Shown one piece after another: positions 20,053 to 30,034 of a stretch of DNA of 64,000 nucleotides. The DNA lies in NCBI RefSeq assembly GCF_002869745.1, contig NZ_PNOS01000004.1, forward strand, positions 1-64,000, read 5' to 3'. The stretch is from Oceaniglobus roseus (lineage in GTDB: Bacteria > Pseudomonadota > Alphaproteobacteria > Rhodobacterales > Rhodobacteraceae). Below the pieces are notes generated by a model, which saw nothing but the letters and a program-made list of their open reading frames with translations, made no database searches and had not been told where the DNA came from. Made by a program: the position numbers and the translations under genes. The stretch's first letter is position 1; each line of letters starts with the position of its first letter.

Positions 20053-20074
20053 CAGTGAAATGAGGGAGAGACCC

Positions 20075-20308
20075 ATGGACATCCGGAACATCGCGCTCGG
20101 CACGGCCTTGCTGGGGCTTGCGGCCTGCGTGCAGCCCCCCGCGGGCCCGTCGCCCGCCGCCATCGCCGCCCTGCCGCCCGGCGTCGACAAGTCGTTCCTG
20201 ATCAAGGACGCCAACGGCTGCTACGGCATCGGCATCGAGCAGAGCGAGCCGCAGACGGGCGTCGCGCTGCTGGACGCGACCGGCAAGCAGGTCTGCGATC
20301 CGCAATAG
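20075..20308 (+). CDS. Small lipoprotein
   Basis: A 77-aa protein beginning MDIRNIALGTALLGLAAC; the LAAC lipobox with Cys at residue 18 follows a hydrophobic stretch, so it should be lipidated and held in a membrane. The mature part is short (about 60 residues) with a single additional Cys pair (GCYGIGIE, KQVCDPQ). The start at 20075 has GAGGGAGAG upstream; an ATG at 20060 is also in frame. It sits 22 bp after the carbamoylase gene and 65 bp before dihydropyrimidinase. Function unknown. Confidence 0.75.
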   Translation: MDIRNIALGTALLGLAACVQPPAGPSPAAIAALPPGVDKSFLIKDANGCYGIGIEQSEPQTGVALLDATGKQVCDPQ

Positions 20309-20373
20309 GCTGAGGGCCTCGCGCGCCGGACCGGATCCGGCGCGCGGGGCTTCGACAACAGGAGGGATTGGGG

Positions 20374-21825
20374 ATGTCCACAGTCATCAAGAACGGCACG
20401 GTGGTCACGGCCGACCTGACCTACAAGGCCGATGTGCGAATCAAGAACGGCGTGATCGACGCCATCGGCGAGGGGCTGACCGGCGACGAGAAGCTGGACG
20501 CCACCGGCTGCTACATCATGCCCGGCGGGATCGATCCGCACACCCACCTTGAAATGCCGTTCATGGGCACCTATTCCTCGGACGATTTCGAGTCCGGCAC
20601 CCGTGCGGCGCTGGCGGGGGGCACGACGATGGTGGTCGACTTCGCGCTGCCCTCGCCGGGACAGGGGCTGCTCGACGCGATCCGGATGTGGGACAACAAG
20701 TCGACCCGCGCGAACTGCGACTACTCCTTCCACATGGCGATCACCTGGTGGGGCGAGCAGGTGTTCAACGAGATGAAGGACGTCACCGAGCGGGGCATCA
20801 ACACCTTCAAGCACTTCATGGCCTACAAGGGCGCGCTGATGGTGAACGACGACGAGATGTTCGCGTCGTTCCAGCGCTGTGCCGAACTCGGCGCCCTGCC
20901 GCTGGTCCATGCCGAGAACGGCGACGTCGTGGCCGACCTTCAGGCGCGGCTTCTGGCGGCGGGCAATGACGGGCCCGAGGCGCACGCCTATTCCCGGCCC
21001 CCCGCGGTGGAGGGCGAGGCGACGAACCGGGCGATCATGATTGCCGACATGGCGGGCGTGCCGCTTTATGTCGTTCACACGAGCTGCGAGGAGAGCCACG
21101 AGGCGATCCGGCGCGCCCGCCAGCAGGGCAAGCGCGTGTACGGCGAGCCGCTGATCCAGCACCTGACGCTCGACGAAAGCGAATATGCCCACCCCGACTG
21201 GGACCACGCCGCCCGCCGGGTGATGAGCCCGCCGTTCCGCGACAGGAAGCACCAGGATTCGCTCTGGGCCGGGTTGCAGTCGGGCTCGCTCTCGGTGGTG
21301 GCGACGGATCACTGCGCCTTCACGACCGAGCAGAAGCGCACCGGCGTCGGCGACTTCACCAAGATCCCGAACGGCACGGGCGGGCTCGAGGACCGGATGC
21401 CGATGCTCTGGACCCACGGCGTCGCGACGGGGCGGCTGACGATGAACGAGTTCGTCGCGGTGACGTCGACGAACATCGCCAAGATCCTGAACTGCTACCC
21501 GAGGAAGGGCGCGGTGCTGGTCGGCGCCGATGCCGACCTCGTGGTGTGGGACCCGGAGAAGTCGAAGACGATCTCGGCCAGCACCCAGCAGTCCGCCATC
21601 GACTACAACGTGTTCGAGGGCAAGGAGGTGAAGGGCCTGCCGCGCTTCACCCTGACCCGTGGCAAGGTGGCCGTCCACGACGGCGAGATCCGCACCGAGG
21701 AGGGCCACGGCAAGTTCGTCGAACGCCCGCCGCTGACCGCGGTGAACAAGGCCCTGTCGACCTGGAAGGAACTGACCGCGCCGCGCAAGGTCGAGCGGTC
21801 GGGGATCCCGGCGAGCGGGGTTTGA
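20374..21825 (+). CDS. hydA: Dihydropyrimidinase / D-hydantoinase
   Basis: A 483-aa amidohydrolase that hydrolyses 5,6-dihydrouracil and dihydrothymine to the N-carbamoyl amino acids. The binuclear zinc site is complete: GIDPHTHLEMPF (two His), FKHFMAYKG (carboxylated Lys), LPLVHAENGD, LYVVHTSCEESH and VATDHCAF (Asp). The start at 20374 follows AGGAGGGATTG. It is the third gene of the RutR-controlled operon and supplies the substrate of the carbamoylase upstream. Confidence 0.95.
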   Translation: MSTVIKNGTVVTADLTYKADVRIKNGVIDAIGEGLTGDEKLDATGCYIMPGGIDPHTHLEMPFMGTYSSDDFESGTRAALAGGTTMVVDFALPSPGQGLLDAIRMWDNKSTRANCDYSFHMAITWWGEQVFNEMKDVTERGINTFKHFMAYKGALMVNDDEMFASFQRCAELGALPLVHAENGDVVADLQARLLAAGNDGPEAHAYSRPPAVEGEATNRAIMIADMAGVPLYVVHTSCEESHEAIRRARQQGKRVYGEPLIQHLTLDESEYAHPDWDHAARRVMSPPFRDRKHQDSLWAGLQSGSLSVVATDHCAFTTEQKRTGVGDFTKIPNGTGGLEDRMPMLWTHGVATGRLTMNEFVAVTSTNIAKILNCYPRKGAVLVGADADLVVWDPEKSKTISASTQQSAIDYNVFEGKEVKGLPRFTLTRGKVAVHDGEIRTEEGHGKFVERPPLTAVNKALSTWKELTAPRKVERSGIPASGV

Positions 21826-21832
21826 GAGACGC

Positions 21833-22447
21833 ATGGACGGTTCAACAAAGCTGTTGCCGGATGCCGTGCGTGGCGACATGGCGCTGACAAAGGACCACCG
21901 GCGTTGGTTGACACTGGCCCTCTTGACGTGCGCGATCCTTATTGGAGTGCAGGACTACCGCGTTGATGGCTGGCTTTTCTTCAAGGCACGCAACGTCAGC
22001 CTCCGCCCTGACCTATGGTCCGGCCTGCTTGCCATCGCCATGGTATTGGCCCTGCACCTTCGGGGGTTCTGGGTTTTCCGGATGAGCGTTTTGGGCCTCG
22101 CCGCGCTGGCTCTCAACATCACTGTCGTGGCAATCCTCGTTCAGGCGCTGACGGGTAACACGGCGTCGTGGTTCACTTCCCTTCCCATGCCCTTCGTCTT
22201 GGGAGCAGCCGTGCTGTTGACTTGGGTGGGCGTTCCGGTCGTCGCTCAATCGGTCTGGCTGGCGACCGTGTTCTTCGGTATCGCGAACCTGACCTCGGCC
22301 AGCGATGCCTTGGGCGTTTATGGCTTCTTAATGATTCTCTTTATCTCGATCGCATTCGTGTTGCAGGCAAACCTCCGCATGCTGACGCTGAGGGAATTCC
22401 ATGCTGAGGTCTTTTCCAATGCCCCGCGCAAGGAGCCGAAGATGTGA
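21833..22447 (+). CDS. Hypothetical multi-pass membrane protein, lower GC
   Basis: A 204-aa protein with five to six predicted membrane segments (WLTLALLTCAILIGVQ, SGLLAIAMVLALHLRG, VLGLAALALNITVVAIL, FVLGAAVLLTWVGVPVV, VYGFLMILFISIAFVLQ). I do not recognise a family. Its codons use A/T at the third position far more than the neighbours, so it looks like a recent acquisition. It starts seven bases after the dihydropyrimidinase stop; a second Met at 21878 is possible. Transcription from the pyrimidine operon is likely. Confidence 0.65.
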   Translation: MDGSTKLLPDAVRGDMALTKDHRRWLTLALLTCAILIGVQDYRVDGWLFFKARNVSLRPDLWSGLLAIAMVLALHLRGFWVFRMSVLGLAALALNITVVAILVQALTGNTASWFTSLPMPFVLGAAVLLTWVGVPVVAQSVWLATVFFGIANLTSASDALGVYGFLMILFISIAFVLQANLRMLTLREFHAEVFSNAPRKEPKM

Positions 22448-22704
22448 GCGAGACGTTCGCTTCCGCCCGTGTCGTCGGCCTCACCCTCCAGACCGGAGAG
22501 GTCGTCCTGCAGTCGCCCGCGGGCGTACTCCAGGTTGTGAGTTGTGCCGGGTTCGCCAGCCGCTCTGAATACCTCGGATGGACCGCACCGAGGACGCGAG
22601 AGGTCAGGCAATTATCCCTAGCCGGTCGTTCTGGATGTTTGCTGCAAGAAGCGGGTTCGCTGGCGAGGCGGTGCTTCTGCGGCAAGATCGAGGGCTATGA
22701 CCGG
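22448..22704. other. 257-bp spacer, no supported gene
   Basis: Composition is again less GC-rich than the surroundings. A frame beginning GTG at 22444 overlaps the preceding stop (GTGA), but it runs without a stop through the whole cupin gene in antisense and has no family features, so it may be a remnant. No repeat or RNA gene seen. Confidence 0.4.
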
Positions 22705-23118
22705 TTACCCCGACACCAGCGCCTCCAGCTCGGGCAGCAGCACGACCGATTCCCGCTCGTGGGGGTCGGTGCGGGCGATGACCGCGGTCACGACAGAGTC
22801 GGAGGTGTTGATCGGCAGGTGGGGGACGTTCGCGGGGATGTAGACCATGTCGCCCGCGACCGTCTCCATCAGGTGTTCCAGCCGCTCGCCCCAGTACATC
22901 ACCGCGCGCCCCTCGATGACGTAGATCGCGGTTTCGTGGGTTTCGTGCTTGTGGGCCTTCGCGCGGCCGCCCGGCGGAATGCGCAGGATGTGCATGCAGA
23001 TGGCCTGGGAGCCCGTCGTCTCCTTCGCGATCCCCTCGAAATAGGTGAAACCCTGCTTGCCGTCGTAGGTCGTCTCGGCCCGGACCTTGTGGCAGGCCTT
23101 CGGCATCTCGTCGGACAT
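22705..23118 (-). CDS. Cupin-domain protein
   Basis: A 137-aa single-domain cupin. Motif 1 reads GGRAKAHKHETHETAIYVIEG (metal ligands His-x-His, Glu, spaced as usual) and motif 2 GDMVYIPANVPHLPIN with the last His. The start at 23118 follows GGGAGG. It diverges from the ABC transporter operon with only 50 bp between starts, so it may share a control region. Likely a small-molecule binding or converting enzyme for the transported compound; the substrate is not readable. Confidence 0.82.
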   Translation of the reverse strand: MSDEMPKACHKVRAETTYDGKQGFTYFEGIAKETTGSQAICMHILRIPPGGRAKAHKHETHETAIYVIEGRAVMYWGERLEHLMETVAGDMVYIPANVPHLPINTSDSVVTAVIARTDPHERESVVLLPELEALVSG

Positions 23119-23168
23119 CGGACCCTCCCGCCGTTGCGCGGGATCATGGGAAGGTCCGCGGAGGGTCC

Positions 23169-23945
23169 ATGTCAAGCGTAGTCTCGGCCAAGAATCTGAA
23201 CCTGACCTTCGACACCGGCGACGGCCAGGTGCAGGCGCTGAGCTGCGTCACGCTCGACGTCGCGCGGGGCGAGTTCGTCAGCTTCATCGGGCCCTCGGGC
23301 TGCGGCAAGACCACCTTCCTGCGCTGCGTCGCCGCGCTGGAGACGCCGACCTCGGGGACGCTCTCGGTCAACGGGATGAGCGCGGACGAGGCGCGCCGCG
23401 CCCGCGCCTATGGCTACGTCTTCCAGGCGGCGGGGCTGTACCCCTGGCGCACCATCGGCCGGAACGTCAGCCTGCCGCTGGAGATCATGGGCTATCCGAG
23501 GGAAGAGCAGAGGCGGCGGGTGAAGGACGTCCTGCAACTGGTGGATCTGGCGGCGTTCGAGGGGAAGTATCCCTGGCAGCTTTCGGGCGGCATGCAGCAG
23601 CGGGCGAGCATCGCGCGGGCGCTGGCCTTCGACGCCGACCTGCTGCTGATGGACGAGCCCTTCGGCGCGCTGGACGAGATCGTGCGCGACCACCTGAACG
23701 AACAGCTCCTGAGCCTCTGGGCGCGGACGGAGAAGACCTGCCTCTTCGTGACCCATTCGATCCCCGAGGCGGTGTACCTCTCGACGAAGATCGTGGTGAT
23801 GAGCCCGCGGCCCGGGCGGATCACCGACATCATCGACAGCCCCCTGCCGCGGGAGCGTCCGCTCGACATCCGCGACACGGCCGAGTTCATCGAGATCGCC
23901 CACCGGGTCCGCGAGGGTCTGAGGGCGGGCCACTCCCATGACTGA
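23169..23945 (+). CDS. ABC transporter ATPase, nitrate/sulfonate/THI5-type
   Basis: A 258-aa cytoplasmic ATPase with Walker A GPSGCGKTT, Q-loop YVFQAAGLYPWRT, signature LSGGMQQRASIARAL, Walker B LLLMDEPFGALDE and the switch His in FVTHSIPEAVYLS. It belongs to the SsuB/TauB/ThiZ branch by its C-terminal PRPGRITDII motif. It is first in a four-gene operon (ATPase, permease, permease, binding protein). Context next to pyrimidine catabolism genes suggests uptake of a pyrimidine or a related ring compound. Confidence 0.9.
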   Translation: MSSVVSAKNLNLTFDTGDGQVQALSCVTLDVARGEFVSFIGPSGCGKTTFLRCVAALETPTSGTLSVNGMSADEARRARAYGYVFQAAGLYPWRTIGRNVSLPLEIMGYPREEQRRRVKDVLQLVDLAAFEGKYPWQLSGGMQQRASIARALAFDADLLLMDEPFGALDEIVRDHLNEQLLSLWARTEKTCLFVTHSIPEAVYLSTKIVVMSPRPGRITDIIDSPLPRERPLDIRDTAEFIEIAHRVREGLRAGHSHD

Positions 23946-23990
23946 GCCGCGCGGCCGCTTCCGCCCCTCCGCGGCCCGCCGGGGCGCCCG

Positions 23991-24920
23991 GTGAGCGGTG
24001 CGCCGAACATCGCGGCGCCGGGGGCCGGGATCGGGCGGCGGGGGCGGCTCTGGGTGCGCGCGGCGCTCCTGCCGGTGCTGACGGTCGTCGCGGCGCTGCT
24101 GCTGCTCTGGTACGCGGGCGCCGTCTGGATGAATGCCCAGTGGACCCGCGACCAGGCGGCGCGGGCGGGCACCGAGGTGACGCTGCCGCTCCTGCTGCAG
24201 GACACCCTGTCCCAGGAGCGCCCGCTGCTGCCCGCGCCCCACCAGGTCGCGGCAGAGCTTTACGACACGGTGATCGCCAAGGCGGTGACCTCGAAGAGGA
24301 GCCTCGTCTACCACGCCTGGATCACGCTCAGCGCGACCCTGCTGGGCTTTGCCATCGGCACCGCGCTTGGCATCCTGCTGGCGGTCGGGATCGTCCACAA
24401 CCGGGCGATGGACATGAGCGTGCTGCCCTGGGCCATCGCCTCGCAGACGATCCCGATCCTCGCGCTGGCGCCGATGATCATCGTGGTGATGAACTCGGTC
24501 GGCGTGCAGGGGCTGCTGCCAAAGGCGGTGATCTCGGCCTATCTGTCGTTCTTCCCGGTGGTCGTCGGGATGGTGAGCGGGCTCAGGGCGCCGGACGCCA
24601 TGCAGATGGACCTGCTGAAGACCTACGGCGCCAGCCGGTCGCAGGTGTTCTGGCGGCTGCGGCTGCCGTCGTCGCTGCCTTACCTGTTTGCCTCGCTGAA
24701 GGTCGGGATCGCGGCGGCGCTGGTCGGAGCGATCGTCGGGGAACTGCCGACCGGGGCCGTGCGGGGCCTTGGCGCGCGGCTGCTGTCGGGGTCCTATTAC
24801 GGGCAGACGGTGCAGATCTGGGCGGCGCTGCTGATGGCGGCGGTCTGCGCGGCGGTGCTGGTCGGGGTCGTGGGTCTGTTGCAGAAGGTGGTGCTGGGGC
24901 GGATGGGGTTCGGGCGGTGA
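23991..24920 (+). CDS. ABC transporter permease 1
   Basis: A 309-aa inner-membrane protein with GTG start and an N-terminal TM (ALLPVLTVVAALLLLWYAG), a periplasmic segment (residues about 50-100), then a BinB-type permease core: TLSATLLGFAIGTALGILLA, the EAA-like loop KTYGASRSQVFWRLRLPSSLPYL, and GAIVGELPTG. It pairs with the permease encoded after the repeat. The first gene of the pair is longer because of the extra N-terminal segment. Confidence 0.88.
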   Translation: MSGAPNIAAPGAGIGRRGRLWVRAALLPVLTVVAALLLLWYAGAVWMNAQWTRDQAARAGTEVTLPLLLQDTLSQERPLLPAPHQVAAELYDTVIAKAVTSKRSLVYHAWITLSATLLGFAIGTALGILLAVGIVHNRAMDMSVLPWAIASQTIPILALAPMIIVVMNSVGVQGLLPKAVISAYLSFFPVVVGMVSGLRAPDAMQMDLLKTYGASRSQVFWRLRLPSSLPYLFASLKVGIAAALVGAIVGELPTGAVRGLGARLLSGSYYGQTVQIWAALLMAAVCAAVLVGVVGLLQKVVLGRMGFGR

Positions 24921-24977
24921 ATTCCGGGGTTCGGAAGGGGGCGGCCCTGCGGGCCGCATGGGGGCTTTGCCCCCTTG

Positions 24978-25012
24978 CCCCCCAGGATATTTGGAAAGCA
25001 AAGATGGGGGGA
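24978..25012 (+). repeat. Dispersed GATATTT repeat, copy 2, inside ABC operon
   Basis: Core CAGGATATTTGGAAAGCAAA then GATGGGGGG, preceded by two GC-rich hairpins (GCGGCCC-TGC-GGGCCGC at about 24944-24960 and GGGGGC-TTT-GCCCCC at about 24961-24975). The G-rich end of the repeat, GGGGGGAGGGG, lies directly before the GTG start of the second permease and probably acts as its ribosome site. The element as a whole fills the 97-bp gap between the two permease genes. Confidence 0.85.
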
Positions 25013-25017
25013 GGGGT

Positions 25018-25863
25018 GTGAGCGGCGTTTTTGGCCTTGCCCTGGTCCTCGCCGTCTGGGGCGGGCTCTGGGCGTTGAACGCCTGGCTGGCTGCGCGGGG
25101 CGGGCGCGCGGTGCGGCTGGCGGTGCCCGCGATCTTCGGGCTGACGCTGCTGCTGCTCTGGGAGATGGTGGTGCGGCTGTTCGGAGTGCCGGGCGTGATC
25201 CTGCCCGCGCCGAGCGCCATCGCCGCGGCGATCGGGGCGAACCTGCCGCTGCTCTGGGGGGATCTGGTGCAGACCTTCTTCAAGGGGGCGCTGACGGGAT
25301 ATGTCCTGGGCTGCGGGGCGGCGGTGGCGGTGGCCGTGCTGATCGACCGTTCGCCCTTCCTGCAGCGGGGGCTGCTGCCGGTCGGCAACTTCGTTGCGGC
25401 GCTGCCGATCGTCGGGACGGCGCCGATCCTCGTCATGTGGTTCGGCTTCGACTGGCAGAGCAAGGCGGCGGTGGTCGTCGTCATGGTGTTCTTCCCGGTG
25501 CTGGTGAACACGGTCGCGGGGCTGGCGGCGAGCGGGGCGATGCAGCGGGACCTGATGCGCACCTACGGCGCGTCCTACGGGCAGACGCTTCTGAAGCTGC
25601 GGCTGCCCGCGGCGATGCCCTTCGTCTTCAACGGGCTGAAGATCGCGACGACGCTGGCGCTGATCGGCGCCATCGTTGCCGAATTTTTCGGCTCTCCGAT
25701 CAGGGGCATGGGATTCCGCATCTCGACCGAGGTCGGGCGTCTGGCGCTCGACATGGTTTGGGCCGAGATTGCGGTGGCGGCCGTGGCGGGGTCGGCCTTC
25801 TATGGCGCCCTCGCCCTGGCCGAACGGCGGGTGACCTTCTGGCATCCGTCGCAACGAAAATGA
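25018..25863 (+). CDS. ABC transporter permease 2
   Basis: A 281-aa inner-membrane permease. It has an N-terminal TM (VFGLALVLAVWGGLWALNAW), a second (AVPAIFGLTLLLLWEMVV), and the permease core with YVLGCGAAVAVAVLI, the EAA loop RTYGASYGQTLLKLRLPAAM and GAIVAEFFGSPIRG. The GTG start at 25018 is set by the GGGGAGG just upstream inside the dispersed repeat; a frame from 24958 would translate the repeat itself and is less likely. Confidence 0.86.
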   Translation: MSGVFGLALVLAVWGGLWALNAWLAARGGRAVRLAVPAIFGLTLLLLWEMVVRLFGVPGVILPAPSAIAAAIGANLPLLWGDLVQTFFKGALTGYVLGCGAAVAVAVLIDRSPFLQRGLLPVGNFVAALPIVGTAPILVMWFGFDWQSKAAVVVVMVFFPVLVNTVAGLAASGAMQRDLMRTYGASYGQTLLKLRLPAAMPFVFNGLKIATTLALIGAIVAEFFGSPIRGMGFRISTEVGRLALDMVWAEIAVAAVAGSAFYGALALAERRVTFWHPSQRK

Positions 25864-25885
25864 CAACCGACAGGGAGTACGACCG

Positions 25886-26875
25886 ATGACCAAGGTGATG
25901 AGTGCGGCGCTGGCCTTCGCCATGCTGGGCGGCGGGGCGGCCCGGGCGGCCGACGACGTGACGCTGCAGTTGAAATGGGTGACCCAGGCGCAGTTCGCGG
26001 GCTATTACGTCGCCCAGGAGAAGGGGTTCTACGAGGAGGAGGGGCTGAACGTCACGATCAAGCCGGGCGGCCCCGACATCGCGCCGACGCAGGTGCTGGC
26101 GGGGGGCGGTGCCGACGTAGTGGTGGACTGGATGCCCTCGGCGCTCGCCGCGCGGGAGAAGGGGCTGCCGCTGGTCAACATCGCCCAGCCGTTCAAGTCC
26201 TCGGGCATGATGCTGACCTGCCTGGCCGAGACAGGGGTGAAGTCGCCCGAGGATTTCCCGGGCCGGACGCTCGGGGTCTGGTTCTTCGGCAACGAGTATC
26301 CGTTCCTGTCCTGGATGAGCCAGCTCGGCATTCCGACCGACGGATCCGACGGCGGGGTGACGGTGCTGAAGCAGGGCTTCAACGTCGATCCGCTGCTCCA
26401 GAAGCAGGCCGACTGCATCTCGACCATGACCTACAACGAGTACTGGCAGGTGATCGACGCCGGGATCACGCCCGAGCAGCTGGTGACCTTCAAGTACGAG
26501 GACCAGGGGGTCGCGACGCTGGAGGACGGGCTTTACGTGCTCGAGGACCGGCTGGAGGATCCCGCCTTCGTGGACGAGATGGCGCGCTTCGTGAAGGCCT
26601 CGATGAAGGGCTGGAAATACGCCGAGGAGAACCCGGACGAGGCGGCGGAGATCGTGCTGGAGAACGACGAGACCGGCGCGCAGACCGAGGAGCACCAGAA
26701 GCGCATGATGCGCGAGGTGGCGAAGCTGACGGCGGGGTCGGACGGGTCGCTGGACGAGGCGGATTACCAGCGCACGGTCGAGACGCTGCTGGGCGGCGGT
26801 TCGGATCCGGTGATCACCAAGGAGCCTGAGGGCGCCTTCACCCATGCCGTGACCGACAAGGCGCTCGGCAGCTAG
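25886..26875 (+). CDS. ABC transporter substrate-binding protein, NMT1/THI5-like
   Basis: A 329-aa periplasmic protein with a Sec signal (MTKVMSAALAFAMLGGGAARA, cleavage near residue 21). The mature start DDVTLQLKWVTQAQFAGYYV then AQEKGFYEEEGLNVTI is the hallmark of NMT1/THI5-type binding proteins, some of which carry hydroxymethylpyrimidine precursors. Also seen are GGGADVVVDWMPSALAA and GRTLGVWFFGNEYPF. The ribosome site is CAGGGAG. It ends the operon, followed by a strong terminator. The ligand is inferred, not shown: a pyrimidine or related compound. Confidence 0.88.
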   Translation: MTKVMSAALAFAMLGGGAARAADDVTLQLKWVTQAQFAGYYVAQEKGFYEEEGLNVTIKPGGPDIAPTQVLAGGGADVVVDWMPSALAAREKGLPLVNIAQPFKSSGMMLTCLAETGVKSPEDFPGRTLGVWFFGNEYPFLSWMSQLGIPTDGSDGGVTVLKQGFNVDPLLQKQADCISTMTYNEYWQVIDAGITPEQLVTFKYEDQGVATLEDGLYVLEDRLEDPAFVDEMARFVKASMKGWKYAEENPDEAAEIVLENDETGAQTEEHQKRMMREVAKLTAGSDGSLDEADYQRTVETLLGGGSDPVITKEPEGAFTHAVTDKALGS

Positions 26876-26907
26876 GAGCCGCGTCGACCCTTCCTGGCCA
26901 AGAAAAT

Positions 26908-26940
26908 GAAAAGGCGCGCCCGTCGGTGGCGCGCCTTTTC
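26908..26940. terminator. Bidirectional hairpin terminator
   Basis: A perfect 13-bp stem, GAAAAGGCGCGCC against GGCGCGCCTTTTC, with a seven-base loop. A-tract on one side and T-tract on the other make it work in both directions, which fits the convergent binding-protein gene (ends 26875) and PRC-barrel gene (ends 26997). Confidence 0.88.
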
Positions 26941-26996
26941 CCGTCCCCTGTGTCGGAGGCGCCGCACCGGTGATTCCGGTGCGGCGGCGGGGAGGC

Positions 26997-27737
26997 TTAC
27001 ATGGTCTCGGTCGCGGCCGCCTTCAGCGTCACGGCGTCGTCGTCGAGGATCTGGACCGCGTCCTTGTCGTACTGCGGCAGTTCCTTCAGCTCGTCCTCGG
27101 TGTAGCCGTTGACGACGAACTCCTCTTCCTCGGCGTTCCAGCTCATGCGCGACAGGTCGAGGGCGACGTCATGCTCGCCGAGGCCGAGGAAGCCGCCGAT
27201 GCCGACGAGGGCGACCAGCTTGCCGTCCTGCATCGCGAAGTCGTCGATCTCGCCGACCTCGTCGCCGTTGGCGGTGGCGACGTCGGTGCCGGTCAGGTCG
27301 CCGATTGGACGGTCGGCGATGTCGGCGAACTCGGCCTCGATCTTGTCGCCGAGGCTGGCGGTGGCGGCGGCAGTGGATTCGGCCGCATTCTCGACCGCAT
27401 CACCGGTGGCCTCGGCGGCGTTCTCGGTGGCCTGTGCGGCATCTTCGGCGGTGTTCTCGGTGGCCTCGGCGGCATCCTCGGCCGCGTTCTCGGTCGCTTC
27501 GCCGGCATTCTCCAGCGCGTTGCCGGTGGCTTGGGCCGCGTCCTCGGCGGCGTTCTCGGTCGCCTCGCCCGCGTTCTCCAGCGCGTTGCCGGCGCTGTCC
27601 ATCGCGTTGTCGGCGGATTCGGCGGCCTGGGACGCGTTGGTGTCGTCGACCGTCACGTGGCTTTCGGCGAAGACGGGACCGGCGGCGAGGGCGATGACCG
27701 ACGTCGCGGCGAGAAGGGTTTTCCGGGTGTCGAACAT
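26997..27737 (-). CDS. Exported acidic 11-mer-repeat protein with PRC-barrel
   Basis: A 246-aa protein with a Sec signal (residues 1-24, cut after VFA). Residues about 50-121 are seven tandem acidic 11-residue units such as GNALENAGEAT and ENAAEDAAQAT, one unit shortened to seven residues, predicting a long amphipathic helix like LEA group 3 proteins but without Lys. A PRC-barrel domain follows (about 146-205: IGDLTGTDVATANGDEVGEI, GLGEHDVALDLSRM) and a YxEDELKELPQYD motif near the end. No Cys. Probably periplasmic. It stands alone and converges on the terminator at 26908-26940. Confidence 0.85.
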   Translation of the reverse strand: MFDTRKTLLAATSVIALAAGPVFAESHVTVDDTNASQAAESADNAMDSAGNALENAGEATENAAEDAAQATGNALENAGEATENAAEDAAEATENTAEDAAQATENAAEATGDAVENAAESTAAATASLGDKIEAEFADIADRPIGDLTGTDVATANGDEVGEIDDFAMQDGKLVALVGIGGFLGLGEHDVALDLSRMSWNAEEEEFVVNGYTEDELKELPQYDKDAVQILDDDAVTLKAAATETM

Positions 27738-27974
27738 GGTAGGCTCCGTTCTGTGACTGTGTTGCCTTCACAAGTCTGGGAGCGCGGTCGGGTTCCGATC
27801 AGATGCGGAATTCGCCGGGAAAAACCGCGTCTTGGATGTCCTGGGACATGCCTGGCGGCATTTTCGGGGCAAGGTGGCGATAGGCGGAAAAACCGCGGAA
27901 CCCTGGTGGGCGCCGTGCGGTTTTCAGTATCGGCTTGAGCGGACGCGGCCTTCGTGGCGGCCGTCTGGCGCTTC

Positions 27975-28001
27975 GGATCCCCGGAACAGGTCCGGGGATC
28001 C
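27975..28001. terminator. Hairpin 3' of acetyl-CoA synthetase gene
   Basis: A perfect 11-bp stem GGATCCCCGGA/TCCGGGGATCC with a five-base loop, 17 bp past the acs stop. There is no U-tract, so it may stabilise the message end or act with Rho rather than terminate alone. Confidence 0.45.
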
Positions 28002-28018
28002 GGGGGTGAGAACCGGTC

Positions 28019-29968
<1,950 letters not shown>

Positions 29969-30034
29969 GGTGTCCTCCCGGTCGTGAACGCTTCGGACCC
30001 TGTGCGGGGCACGGCATGCGCCCCCATGCGGGTC

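Noticed and set aside
22444-23181. Plus-strand frame overlapping the membrane protein stop and running through the cupin gene
   Set aside because: Antisense to the cupin for most of its length and no recognisable domain; the first 250 bp may be a remnant.
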